This document shows, piece after piece, positions 52,315 to 60,718 of a stretch of DNA of 64,000 bases (the stretch's first letter is position 1; every line of letters begins with the position of its first letter). The translations under genes and the position numbers were made by a program. The stretch lies in assembly GCF_016616235.1 (NCBI RefSeq), contig NZ_CP067100.1:4461001-4525000 (forward strand), read 5' to 3'. The notes under the pieces are model-generated. The model worked only from the letters and a program-made list of their open reading frames with translations. It was not told the DNA's origin and did no database searches. Source of the stretch: Bradyrhizobium diazoefficiens (GTDB taxonomy: Bacteria; Pseudomonadota; Alphaproteobacteria; Rhizobiales; Xanthobacteraceae).

Positions 52315-52352
52315 TTCGGCGCTCCGTCACGCGGGGCGCCGAAATCGTTTTT
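52315..52352 (+). terminator. Rho-independent terminator of the Ugp-like operon
   Basis: TTCGGCGC (52315-52322) pairs with GCGCCGAA (52336-52343), followed by ATCG and five T. It ends the four-gene set before any ATPase gene appears. Confidence 0.8.
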
Positions 52353-52365
52353 CGAGGGCGCCAAA

Positions 52366-53355
52366 TCAGATCGTCACAACGATCTTCCCGAACTGCGTGT
52401 TCGATTCCAGGAAGCGATGCGCCTCGACGATCTCTTCGAAAGGAAACGTCCTGGCGATGACAGGCTTCAAGGCGCCATCCGCCAACCCACCCAGAATGAA
52501 CGCCTTGGCCTTCACAAGGCGCGCGGCATCGCGGATGATCTCGTGCACGAGATAGCCGCGCAGGGTCAGGCTCTTGGTCAGGACCTTGACCAGCGGGAAC
52601 GGGGTCGGCTCCGGGCTGAGGCCGCCATATTCGATGAGAATGCCGCCCGGCGACATCGCCGCGGTAAGCGGCTCGAATATGGGACCGCCCACCGCGTCGA
52701 ACACCACACGAACGCCGTTTGAGCCGACCATATCTTCCAGGCGCGACCGGATGTCTTCTTCCGCCGACGCGATGACATCGGCGGCGCCGGCGTCGTGCAA
52801 GGCGTGCCGCTTGGTCGAGGTTCGCGTCACTGCAATCGGGATCGCACCAATCCGGTTCGCGATCTGAACAGCTGCAAGCCCGACGCTGCTCGACGCCGCC
52901 GTAATGACGACGGCCTCGCCTCGCCGCAGCCCGGCAATATCGACGAGGGCGCCATAGGCCGTGAGATATTGCATCCATATCGCGGCCGCCGCCTCGAAGC
53001 CAAGTTCGGGCGGGTGCTTGACGACGAACTCGGCCGGAAACGTAACGAACTCGGCATAGGCCGGCCATTGCACCATCGACAGCGGCGGCACGATGCTGAC
53101 GGCCTCGCCCGGCGAAAAGCCGCTCACGCCTTCGCCGATCGCCTCGACGATGCCCGCCGCCTCGAGACCAAGCCCCGATGGAAATTTTGCGGTCTCGATA
53201 TAGGTCCCCATCCGCAACAAGGCTTCCGCACGGTTGAGACCGAGTGCCCGAACCCGGATCTGCACCTCGCCCCTCGCCGGCGGCGCGATGTCGACGGTCT
53301 CGATGCGCAGCACTTCGGGGCCGCCATGCCGGTGAAAACGAACCGCGCGCGCCAT
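52366..53355 (-). CDS. Zinc-less alcohol dehydrogenase / quinone oxidoreductase family (329 aa)
   Basis: MDR-family NADPH reductase: VRFHRHGGPEVLRIETVDIA, ALGLNRAEALLRMG, GLEAAGIVEAIGEGV and the NADPH-binding ITAASSSVGLAAVQIA. Lacks the Cys/His cluster of structural zinc, as in QOR-type enzymes. GGAG is five bases before ATG 53355. It is divergent from a LysR gene, which is the likely regulator. Confidence 0.9.
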   Translation of the reverse strand: MARAVRFHRHGGPEVLRIETVDIAPPARGEVQIRVRALGLNRAEALLRMGTYIETAKFPSGLGLEAAGIVEAIGEGVSGFSPGEAVSIVPPLSMVQWPAYAEFVTFPAEFVVKHPPELGFEAAAAIWMQYLTAYGALVDIAGLRRGEAVVITAASSSVGLAAVQIANRIGAIPIAVTRTSTKRHALHDAGAADVIASAEEDIRSRLEDMVGSNGVRVVFDAVGGPIFEPLTAAMSPGGILIEYGGLSPEPTPFPLVKVLTKSLTLRGYLVHEIIRDAARLVKAKAFILGGLADGALKPVIARTFPFEEIVEAHRFLESNTQFGKIVVTI

Positions 53356-53458
53356 GGACACACTCCAAAACAGTTGAATTGAATGGAGCTATGCCTATGG
53401 CACCGTCGGGAATAAATCGTCCGGATGAAAGAACAGTCGAAACCGGGAGTTTGCAATC

Positions 53459-54358
53459 ATGGACCGCCTGACCAGCATGGCCGTCTTCGTCAAGGCGGTC
53501 GATCTGGGTTCGTTCGCCGCTGCCGCCGATGCGCTCGAAATATCCGGGCCGATGGTCGGCAAGCATGTCCGCTTCCTCGAAGAGCGCCTCGGCATCCGCC
53601 TCCTCAACCGCACCACGCGGCGCCAGAGCCTGACTGACGCCGGCCAGGCTTATTACGAGCGCTGCCGTGCCGTTCTCAACGAGGCCGAAGCCGCCGACGC
53701 GGTCGCTGCCGACGATCGCTCCGAGCCGCGCGGCCGCTTGCGCGTGACGATGCCCGCACTGCTGGGACGGCACTGCATCGCGCCCTTGCTGATGAAGCTG
53801 GCGCGAAAATATCCGCACCTCGAGCTCGACCTCTCCTTCAGCGACCCGATTGCTGACGTCATCGAGGCCGGCTATGACCTTGCGATCCGGACCGGCGATC
53901 TCGATGACCAGTCCGGCCTAATCACCCGGCGCATCGCAAGCCAGCGTATGGTCGTGTGCGGCGCGCGGTCCTATTTCCGCGTCAGCGGCAGGCCGAAGAC
54001 GCTGGACGATCTCGCCGCGCACCAGGCGATCATCTACCGCCGCTCCGGGCGCGTTCGGCCATGGCTGTTTCCGCAGGAAGGACGACCTCCGCGCGAAATC
54101 ATGCCATCGGGCAGACTGAGGCTCGACGATCTCGAGGCCATCGCCGATGCCGCCGCGCAAGGTATGGGGCTGGCCTGGCTGCCCTATTGGCTGGTCCGCG
54201 AGCGCCTCACCAGCGGAGCGCTGGTCAGTCTCTTCGCTGGCCAGCCTGAATTTCTCTACGACTGCCACGCGCTGTGGCCTCGTTCGCCCCGGCTGCCGCC
54301 AAAGGTCCGCGCCGCCGTGGATACCCTCGCCGCCGGCCTGCCAAAGCTGACGATGTGA
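53459..54358 (+). CDS. LysR family transcriptional regulator (299 aa)
   Basis: HTH MDRLTSMAVFVKAVDLGSFA, ALEISGPMVGKHVRFLEERL and LLNRTTRRQSLTDAG, then an effector domain with RGRLRVTMPALLGRHCIAPL and DLAIRTGDLDDQSGLI. Standard length. Divergent from the quinone oxidoreductase gene with about 100 bases between them, so it probably controls that gene and itself. Confidence 0.92.
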   Translation: MDRLTSMAVFVKAVDLGSFAAAADALEISGPMVGKHVRFLEERLGIRLLNRTTRRQSLTDAGQAYYERCRAVLNEAEAADAVAADDRSEPRGRLRVTMPALLGRHCIAPLLMKLARKYPHLELDLSFSDPIADVIEAGYDLAIRTGDLDDQSGLITRRIASQRMVVCGARSYFRVSGRPKTLDDLAAHQAIIYRRSGRVRPWLFPQEGRPPREIMPSGRLRLDDLEAIADAAAQGMGLAWLPYWLVRERLTSGALVSLFAGQPEFLYDCHALWPRSPRLPPKVRAAVDTLAAGLPKLTM

Positions 54359-54485
54359 TGGCGGAGCCCGATGCTCGTTAACTCCCCGTCCACCATCCGG
54401 CCGCGCCTGCCGCCGGTAACCACGAGAATTAACAGACCCTCAACACAGCCCCGACAAGTCTATCAATGTTTCTGGAGATTTCGCC

Positions 54486-54596
54486 GTGGATCTGTTGGTT
54501 TTCGAGTTCCTAGGACTGGCGCTGGTCGCCATGTGCGTGGTGGTGGTGGCGCTGCCCTGCGCCCGCAAATCCTCGCACCGGATTCGCTACGAATAG
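54486..54596 (+). CDS. Possible single-span membrane microprotein (36 aa)
   Basis: GTG start with GGAG upstream encodes VDLLVFEFLGLALVAMCVVV then ALPCARKSSHRIRYE: one transmembrane helix and a basic cytoplasmic tail. Hydrophobicity pattern and ribosome binding site support translation; there is no family match I can name. Confidence 0.5.
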   Translation: MDLLVFEFLGLALVAMCVVVVALPCARKSSHRIRYE

Positions 54597-54712
54597 GAAT
54601 TTTGGCCGCTTCCGGCGATTCTGGCCCCAATGCAAGGCTCGAATTCGCTCCAACCCCCTTGACATCACAGCGCTTTCGGCAGAACGGCTGATGGTCTCGT
54701 CATGGGCCGTTC

Positions 54713-55861
54713 ATGGATTTGATTACCACCACCGCTGACCTCGCGGCTGCCTGCAGCCGGCTGGCCAAGCACCCCGTCATAACCGTCGATACAGAATTCC
54801 TGCGCGAAACCACCTACTACCCGCTGCTTTGCGTGGTGCAGATGGCCAGCGCCGAGGAAGCCGTGGTGATTGACACCCTGGCTCCGGGCATCGACCTCAA
54901 GCCGTTCTTCGAACTGATGGGCAATGAGGGCGTGCTGAAGGTGTTCCACGCCGCGCGCCAGGACATCGAGATCATCTGGCACCAGGCCGGCATCATCCCG
55001 CACCCGGTGTTCGATACCCAGGTCGCGGCTATGGTGCTCGGCTATGGCGACAGCATCGCCTATGACGCCCTGGTCGAGAAGGTCACCGGCCACCGCCCGG
55101 ACAAGACCCATCGCTTCACCGACTGGTCGCGCCGTCCGCTGACCAAGGAGCAGATGCACTATGCGGTGTCCGACGTCACGCATTTGCGCGACGTGTTCGC
55201 CGCGCTCGATGCCGACCTGAAGAAGCGCCGCCGCAGCGAATGGGTCTCGATCGAGATGGAAGTCCTGACCTCGCCCAGGACCTACGACTTCCATCCCGAG
55301 CGCGCCTGGGAGCGGCTGAAGACGCGCGTGCGCAAGCCGAAGGATCTCGCCGTGCTGATGGAAGTGGCTGCCTGGCGCGAGCAGGAAGCCCAGAGCCGCG
55401 ACGTGCCGCGCGGCCGCGTGCTGCGCGACGAGGCCGTCAGCGACATCGCGACCCACGCGCCGACCACGCTGGAAAAGCTCGCAAACCTGCGCTCCGTGCC
55501 GAAGGGATTTGAGAAATCCAAATGGGGCGCGGACATCGTCGCCGCGGTCGAGCGTGGCCTCGCACGAGATTTCTCCACGCTGCCGAAGCTGGAGAAGCCG
55601 CGCAACAACAATAACGGCGCCGCCATCGTCGAACTCTTGAAGGTGCTGCTGCGCATGACCGCCGAGCGCCACGCAGTGGCCAGCAAGGTGATCGCGACCG
55701 TCGACGATCTCGAGGAGATCGCGGCCGATGACGAGGCCGATGTGCCCGCCTTGCGCGGCTGGCGACGCGAGCTGTTCGGCGAGGCAGCGCTGAAGCTCAA
55801 GCGCGGCGAGCTGGCGCTGGCGATCGAGAAGGGCCGCGTGGTCGGCGTTCAGCGGGCGTAG
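54713..55861 (+). CDS. rnd: Ribonuclease D
   Basis: A 382-aa 3'-5' exonuclease of the DEDDy class: [13 protein letters not shown] (D-E), [12 protein letters not shown] (D), and [14 protein letters not shown] (Y-x3-D) are intact. A C-terminal HRDC-like helical domain occupies about 210-375. It trims tRNA 3' ends. Alphaproteobacterial aspS often lies close to rnd; here about 15 kb separates them. Confidence 0.96.
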   Translation: MDLITTTADLAAACSRLAKHPVITVDTEFLRETTYYPLLCVVQMASAEEAVVIDTLAPGIDLKPFFELMGNEGVLKVFHAARQDIEIIWHQAGIIPHPVFDTQVAAMVLGYGDSIAYDALVEKVTGHRPDKTHRFTDWSRRPLTKEQMHYAVSDVTHLRDVFAALDADLKKRRRSEWVSIEMEVLTSPRTYDFHPERAWERLKTRVRKPKDLAVLMEVAAWREQEAQSRDVPRGRVLRDEAVSDIATHAPTTLEKLANLRSVPKGFEKSKWGADIVAAVERGLARDFSTLPKLEKPRNNNNGAAIVELLKVLLRMTAERHAVASKVIATVDDLEEIAADDEADVPALRGWRRELFGEAALKLKRGELALAIEKGRVVGVQRA

Positions 55862-55885
55862 GCGGTTGGCCACAGCCGCTACTTC

Positions 55886-55972
55886 CGTCATTGCGAGGAG
55901 CTCTTGCGACGAAGCAATCCAGACTGTTGCCGAGGAGAGATTCTGGATTGCTTCGCTACGCTCGCAATGACG
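55886..55972. repeat. Palindromic repeat, imperfect copy
   Basis: The ends CGTCATTGCGAG and CTCGCAATGACG and the inner GAAGCAATCCAGA / TCTGGATTGCTTC match the element at 37942-38019. The left arm has a different middle part, so the stem is interrupted. It lies between rnd and the aminotransferase, convergent genes. Confidence 0.85.
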
Positions 55973-55995
55973 AAATTTGACGCGACAGCATTGCC

Positions 55996-57378
55996 CTACG
56001 CCGGCGTCAGCTTCGCTACTTCGCCTTTCATATCCTCCAGCACGCCCGAGATCGCCGCGACCAGCTCGTCGATCTGGCTCTTGGTGACGATCAGCGGCGG
56101 GCAGATGGCAATGGCATCCAGCATGTTGCGCGAGATCACGCCGCGCTCCTGGAGCATGCGGCTGGCGATGCCGCCGACGGCGCCGGGCGTGCTGGCGGCC
56201 GTCTTGCGGCCCTTGTCGAGCACGAGCTCGATCGCTGCGATCATGCCGACGCCGCGGACCTCGCCGACCAGCGGGTGGCTGGCGAGCTCACGCAGCCTGC
56301 CCTGCATGTAGCCGCCGAGCTCGGCAGCATGCGCCACCAGGCCGCGCTCCTCGATGATCTTCAGGTTCTCGAGCGCGATCGCCGAGCCGACCGGATGACC
56401 GCCCGCGGTAAAGCCGTGACCGAGCACGCCGATCTTGTTGCTCTCGTCGGCGATCGGCTCGAACATGCGGTCGTTCAGGATGATCGCCGACAGCGGGAAA
56501 TAGCTCGAGGTGATCTGCTTTGAGACGACGATCGCATCGGGCTTGATGCCATAGGTCTCGCAGCCGAACATCTTGCCGGTGCGGCCGAAGCCGCAGATCA
56601 CCTCGTCGGCGACCAGCAGGATGTCGTACTTCTTCAGGACGGCCTGGATCTTGTCCCAATAGGTTGCCGGGGGCACGATCACGCCGCCCGCGCCCATCAC
56701 CGGCTCGCCGAAGAAGGCCGCGATCGTATCAGGCCCTTCCTTCTGGATCAGCGCGTCGAGCTCCTCTGCCCGGCGCGTCGCGAACGCCTGCTCGCTCTCG
56801 CCGGGCGCACCGTCCTTGTAGAAATGGGGCGAGCCGGTGTGCAGGATGTTCGGCAGCGGCAGGTCGAACGAACGGTGGTTGTTCGGCAGGCCCGTGAGGC
56901 TGGCCGATGCGATGGTGACGCCGTGATAGGCGCGCAGGCGGCTGATCACCTTCTTGCGCTGCGGCTGGCCGAGCGCATTGGAGCGATAGGCGATCAGCTT
57001 GAGGACGGTGTCGTTCGCCTCCGAGCCGGAATTGGTGAAGAACACCTTGCTCATCGTGACAGGCGCGAGCGCGACCAGCTTCTCGGCGAGATCAATCGAG
57101 GGCCCATGCGATTTGGCGGAGAAGGTGTGGTAAAACGGCAGTGCCAGCATCTGCTTGTGCGCGGCCTCGACCAACCGCTTCTCGTTGAAGCCGAGCCCGA
57201 CGCTCCACAGGCCCGCCATCGCCTCGAAATAGCGCTTGCCGGCTGCATCGAACACGTAAGGCCCCTCGCCGCGCTCGATCACCAGGGGACCAGCCTGCTC
57301 ATGGGTGCGCGCATTGGTGTAGGGATGGAGCTGGTAGGCCACATCCCGGGCCTCTTGCGAATTGGGCAGCATGGACAT
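55996..57378 (-). CDS. Class III (omega) aminotransferase (460 aa)
   Basis: PLP fold-type I: FFTNSGSEANDTVLKLIAYR, AYHGVTIASASLTGLP, LLVADEVICGFGRTGKMFGC and the Schiff-base Lys in AIVVSKQITSSYFPLSAI, then GHGFTAGGHPVGSAIALENL. Belongs to the aspartate aminotransferase family-III group acting on omega-amino acids or diamines with pyruvate. Length is normal. Single gene, start MSMLPNSQEARD. Confidence 0.93.
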   Translation of the reverse strand: MSMLPNSQEARDVAYQLHPYTNARTHEQAGPLVIERGEGPYVFDAAGKRYFEAMAGLWSVGLGFNEKRLVEAAHKQMLALPFYHTFSAKSHGPSIDLAEKLVALAPVTMSKVFFTNSGSEANDTVLKLIAYRSNALGQPQRKKVISRLRAYHGVTIASASLTGLPNNHRSFDLPLPNILHTGSPHFYKDGAPGESEQAFATRRAEELDALIQKEGPDTIAAFFGEPVMGAGGVIVPPATYWDKIQAVLKKYDILLVADEVICGFGRTGKMFGCETYGIKPDAIVVSKQITSSYFPLSAIILNDRMFEPIADESNKIGVLGHGFTAGGHPVGSAIALENLKIIEERGLVAHAAELGGYMQGRLRELASHPLVGEVRGVGMIAAIELVLDKGRKTAASTPGAVGGIASRMLQERGVISRNMLDAIAICPPLIVTKSQIDELVAAISGVLEDMKGEVAKLTPA

Positions 57379-57524
57379 TTTCAGGGATCCCTTGACTGGT
57401 CAGGTCGCCGGCGGGCCAGCGTCGTCACTGATCAGCAAGTTACTTGGCTATTGCGACGAGGCAAGCCTTGCAACGTCAATTCATCGGCAGCCAGCGCTCA
57501 GCAGCGATGCACAAAGCCGCACAT

Positions 57525-57558
57525 AGGAAGTGGCATATGGGAGGAAGTGGCATATGGG
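57525..57558. repeat. 17-bp perfect direct repeat
   Basis: AGGAAGTGGCATATGGG occurs twice back to back (57525-57541 and 57542-57558). It contains CATATG and lies in the gap between the aminotransferase and the small 57579-57746 gene. Confidence 0.85.
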
Positions 57559-57578
57559 AGCCTCACACGGGGCAGCGC

Positions 57579-57746
57579 TCACGCAGCGCCATCGTCATCT
57601 CCGTCATCGGCGGCGACAGCTTCCCTCACCTCGACGAGCGCCATCGAGAGCAGATAGACCGTGGTGGGCAAGCCAAGCCGGCGCGCCCTCTCGGCCGCAC
57701 GCGACAGGTCGCTCGCCAGCTCCTTGAGCTCGTCTCCCCGTGACAA
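57579..57746 (-). CDS. Small hypothetical protein, TTG start (55 aa)
   Basis: Reads MSRGDELKELASDLSRAAER, then ARRLGLPTTVYLLSMALVEV and an acidic tail with DDGDDDG. Two amphipathic helices followed by Asp residues look like a real small protein of a rhizobial type I have seen before. The start is TTG 57746 with GGTGAGA upstream. It follows the isochorismatase-like gene by 30 bases on the same strand. Confidence 0.6.
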   Translation of the reverse strand: MSRGDELKELASDLSRAAERARRLGLPTTVYLLSMALVEVREAVAADDGDDDGAA

Positions 57747-57776
57747 TGTCTCACCCCATCCGCCGATCGCGGCCGC

Positions 57777-58340
57777 CTACACCGCAACGGCGCCGCTGGT
57801 TCTGATCAGTTCGGCGCTGGACTGGATTGTAGCAAAATTCGCGATGACATTCACTAGCGCATGCTTGTAGGCGATGGCACCGCCTGTGCCCGGCTGCCGG
57901 CAGGCCACGGCATCGCCGATCGCCCGGTAGCGATGGCTGCGGTGAAACCCGTCGATGGCGGTGGCCAGGATGGTTTCATCGAGCGAAAAGCCGATCAGAA
58001 TGCAGCGCACATTGCGGATACTGGACATGTAGTCCACGAACCGCGGCGAGCTGTAGGCCGATGGCAGCGGGTGCTCGAATGTCATCTCGCCCGGGCGCGG
58101 CTTCGCCTCCGCGATCCAATCGGTCAGCCTCGATGCCGGATTGAACCAGGCCGCCTGGGCGACGCGCTTCAGATGCATCACCGGCCAGAGATTGCCGCGC
58201 CACAGGGTGAGCAGTTCCAGGCAACACGCGGTGGCGGCCTCGCCGTCGAAAATGACGTGGCGGCGCCCGGGGGTCAGATATTCGACCTGGAGATCCGCGC
58301 AGATCAGGATCGGCGGATCGTCGTCAGCGGAGATCAGCAT
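57777..58340 (-). CDS. Isochorismatase-like protein lacking the catalytic Cys (187 aa)
   Basis: The fold is recognisable from ILICADLQVEYLTPGRRHVI (first catalytic Asp), SAYSSPRFVDYM and LIGFSLDETILATAIDGF with a following RAIGDAVACR. In active cysteine hydrolases the segment after GF carries C-V at the position where this protein has T-I (DETIL), and the Lys usually before S-A-F/Y is also not evident. It is probably an inactive or ligand-binding member. It is the last of three same-strand genes with two GNAT proteins. Confidence 0.7.
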   Translation of the reverse strand: MLISADDDPPILICADLQVEYLTPGRRHVIFDGEAATACCLELLTLWRGNLWPVMHLKRVAQAAWFNPASRLTDWIAEAKPRPGEMTFEHPLPSAYSSPRFVDYMSSIRNVRCILIGFSLDETILATAIDGFHRSHRYRAIGDAVACRQPGTGGAIAYKHALVNVIANFATIQSSAELIRTSGAVAV

Positions 58341-58365
58341 GATCTTGCGCGCAACTGCACCGGTT

Positions 58366-58992
58366 TCAGCGATCGGCGAGTGCGAGGTCCCGCAGCGGCG
58401 AGGTCACCGCCCGCCCCGCGGATGCGTCGAGCACGCCGGCCCGGTCCCAATCGCCCTCGGGCCGGATGATCACATAGGGATCGCTGTCCAGCGTGATGGC
58501 GTCCGGCCCCGGCTCGATCTCCAGCAACATCTCCGTGTAGGAGAAATCCGAGAAGGTGATCTTGCGGTTGTGGCCGAGCGGCTTGGCGCCGAAATGGGCC
58601 CAGAAATCGACCAGCCGGTCCTGCGCCTGGCCGTAGATCTTGCGAAAGCCCTTGCGCTTCACATAATCGACGCTCGCCTGCACCAGCTTGAACGAAACGC
58701 GCGAGCGCCGATATTGGTGACGCACCGCGAGCCGCTCCACCTTGGCAAAATCGCCGAAGAAGCGCACCCGCAGGCAGCCGGCGGGCTCGTTGCCGACATA
58801 GCCGATGAAGTGCGCGGCGACCATGTCGTTGCCGTCGAACTCTTCCTCGAACGGGCAATCCTGCTCGGCGAGATAGACGGCGGAGCGGATGGCGGTGACC
58901 AGCATGAGATCGCTGGGATCGCGCGCGAGGCGGATGGTGATGGCGCGGGAGTCGGGCTTGGCGAGAGGAATCCTAGTACCGTGCATCTGCAA
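58366..58992 (-). CDS. GNAT family N-acetyltransferase (208 aa)
   Basis: ITIRLARDPSDLMLVTAIRS at the N-terminus, FVGNEPAGCL-like strand, then KVERLAVRHQYRRSRVSFKL (R-x-x-x-R acetyl-CoA loop), DYVKRKGFRKIYGQAQDRLV and FWAHFGAKPL. The last 50 residues extend beyond a plain GNAT. The stop lies 25 bases before the isochorismatase-like start, and its start overlaps the preceding GNAT gene by 20 bases. Confidence 0.82.
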   Translation of the reverse strand: MQMHGTRIPLAKPDSRAITIRLARDPSDLMLVTAIRSAVYLAEQDCPFEEEFDGNDMVAAHFIGYVGNEPAGCLRVRFFGDFAKVERLAVRHQYRRSRVSFKLVQASVDYVKRKGFRKIYGQAQDRLVDFWAHFGAKPLGHNRKITFSDFSYTEMLLEIEPGPDAITLDSDPYVIIRPEGDWDRAGVLDASAGRAVTSPLRDLALADR

Positions 58993-59590
58993 AACTCCTT
59001 GCTTGGATGATCGCGCCCGGCATGCGCAACGGCTGCCGACGCCAAGGGCGCTCGTAGCACCAGAGATCGGGCTGGAAGCTCGGGACAGGCTCGAAGCCCG
59101 TCGCCTTCATGATGTCGCGGCCGGCCACGGTTGACGGCTGCGCATAGCAATCGGCGTTGCGAAACCTTAGCTGTCGCAGATGAGCCGCAGCCTTACCGAG
59201 ACCGGCGATGCCGCGGCCCGTCGCCGCGATCGCCCAGATGTAGATGGCAGCAACATCGTCCCTCGCGGAGGCGAGATGGTGCGTCTCCGGCGCGGTGAGG
59301 CAGATCTCGTCGAGCAGCAGCGCATCGTGGCCGCGGTCGTTGAGAAACAGGAAGGCCATGCCACCGAGCAGCCTGCCCTTGCGGCTGAACGTCAGGATGC
59401 TCTGAGGATCGAACGAGAGATATCTCGCAAGCTCCGCCGCGTCGATCTGCACGCCCGGCACCAGCCGGTGCGCCATTTCGGAAAGCATCGAAATTTCGGA
59501 AAATCGCGCGCAACGGACGTCGACGTCCGGGCTCAGGGGCAAGGCATCGAAATCATGCCTTGTGGCAAACGAGTCCCTTTCCATAACCAT
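58973..59590 (-). CDS. GNAT-like acetyltransferase (205 aa)
   Basis: A GNAT fold is indicated by VDVRCARFSEISMLSEMAHR, LLGGMAFLFLNDRGHDALLL, the acetyl-CoA loop around AATGRGIAGLGKAAAHLRQL and the C-terminal MKATGFEPVP strand. It is the first gene of the three-gene set; its end overlaps the next GNAT start by 20 bases. It is divergent from the LysR gene. Substrate unknown. Confidence 0.7.
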   Translation of the reverse strand: MVMERDSFATRHDFDALPLSPDVDVRCARFSEISMLSEMAHRLVPGVQIDAAELARYLSFDPQSILTFSRKGRLLGGMAFLFLNDRGHDALLLDEICLTAPETHHLASARDDVAAIYIWAIAATGRGIAGLGKAAAHLRQLRFRNADCYAQPSTVAGRDIMKATGFEPVPSFQPDLWCYERPWRRQPLRMPGAIIQARSFADARY

Positions 59591-59595
59591 GTCGC

Positions 59596-59613
59596 GCCTC
59601 TATCGTTCGAGGC
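59596..59613. promoter_or_regulatory. LysR-type operator candidate before the GNAT operon
   Basis: GCCTC-N8-GAGGC is an inverted repeat in the 100-base gap shared by the GNAT operon and the LysR gene. Length and spacing fit a LysR recognition dyad. Confidence 0.4.
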
Positions 59614-59691
59614 CTTAGTGCCCCGCTACGACGTCGAGCTTAGCGGTTGGGGATCAGGAGTATGCAGCAGTTATTGCAACGGGGTGCTGCG

Positions 59692-60702
59692 ATGACGCAG
59701 CACCGTGAAGAAGCCCTGGATGCGTCCTGGGACGATTTGAAACTGTTTTTAGCGTGCGCAAAGTATAAAAGTTTCCGCAACGCTGCCGAAGAACTCGGGC
59801 TCACCTCCACCACCTTGATGCGCAGGATCGACCGGCTCGAAGAGAGCATCGGCTGCAAGCTGTTCCTGCGCGACCAGAGCGGACTGACGCTCAGCGACGA
59901 AGGCACCGCGATGATCGCCGACGTCGCGCACATGGAGCGCCACGCCTTCAACGTCTTCCGCCGCGCCTCGCGATCGTCGAACGACACCGCCGGTACCGTG
60001 CGTGTTGCGGTGACGGAAGGCCCCGGCAATTTCTGGATCCTGCCGCGGCTGATCGACTTCCAGAAGACCTACCGCAAGATCACGGTCGATCTGCGCTGCG
60101 CGATGGAGCAGGCCGACGTCGCGCGGCTCGAGTCCGACATCGCAATCCAGCTCGAGCCGCCGACCAATCCCGATCTGATCGTCGTCAGGCTCGGCCGTCT
60201 GCACATCTATCCCTTCGTCTCCCGGGAGTACGAGAACCTTTATGGCGTGCCGACAACGCTCGCCGAGCTGAACAACCACCGCATCGTCAAGCAGACCGCA
60301 CCGCAGGTCGATGACACGGCCTATGCCCGCATTCTCGGACTGTCGTCGCTGGAGGGCATCGTCGGGATCAAGACCAATTCCTCGGTCGGCGCGCTCTATG
60401 CGGTCGAACGCGGCGCCGGCATCGGCTTCCTGCCGACCGTGTCGATCGCGCTCGGCGCGCCGCTCGTTGCCGTCGATCTCGGTGTCAGCCATCACGCCGA
60501 TCTCTGGCTCACCTATCACAGGGAGTTCCGCAGCTCCGAGCGCCACAAGATCGTGGTCGACTGGCTGAAGAAGATCTTCGATCCCAAAACCTATCCCTGC
60601 TTCCGTGACGAGTTCATCCATCCGAACGCGTTGGTGCCGATGATGACGACTGCGCGCGAGGGTTTTGGACTGACCGGATATGTCGCGGCGACGCCGACAT
60701 AG
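59692..60702 (+). CDS. LysR family transcriptional regulator (336 aa)
   Basis: HTH WDDLKLFLACAKYKSFRNAA, ELGLTSTTLMRRIDRLEESI and LFLRDQSGLTLSDEG, then an effector domain with TVRVAVTEGPGNFWILPRLI and ESDIAIQLEPPTNPDLIVVR. It has a long C-terminal tail (CFRDEFIHPNALVPMMTTAR). ATG 59692 is used; ATG 59662 is possible. Divergent from the GNAT-GNAT-isochorismatase-like operon, which is its most likely target. Confidence 0.9.
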   Translation: MTQHREEALDASWDDLKLFLACAKYKSFRNAAEELGLTSTTLMRRIDRLEESIGCKLFLRDQSGLTLSDEGTAMIADVAHMERHAFNVFRRASRSSNDTAGTVRVAVTEGPGNFWILPRLIDFQKTYRKITVDLRCAMEQADVARLESDIAIQLEPPTNPDLIVVRLGRLHIYPFVSREYENLYGVPTTLAELNNHRIVKQTAPQVDDTAYARILGLSSLEGIVGIKTNSSVGALYAVERGAGIGFLPTVSIALGAPLVAVDLGVSHHADLWLTYHREFRSSERHKIVVDWLKKIFDPKTYPCFRDEFIHPNALVPMMTTAREGFGLTGYVAATPT

Positions 60703-60718
60703 ACGGGCGTGGCGCCGT

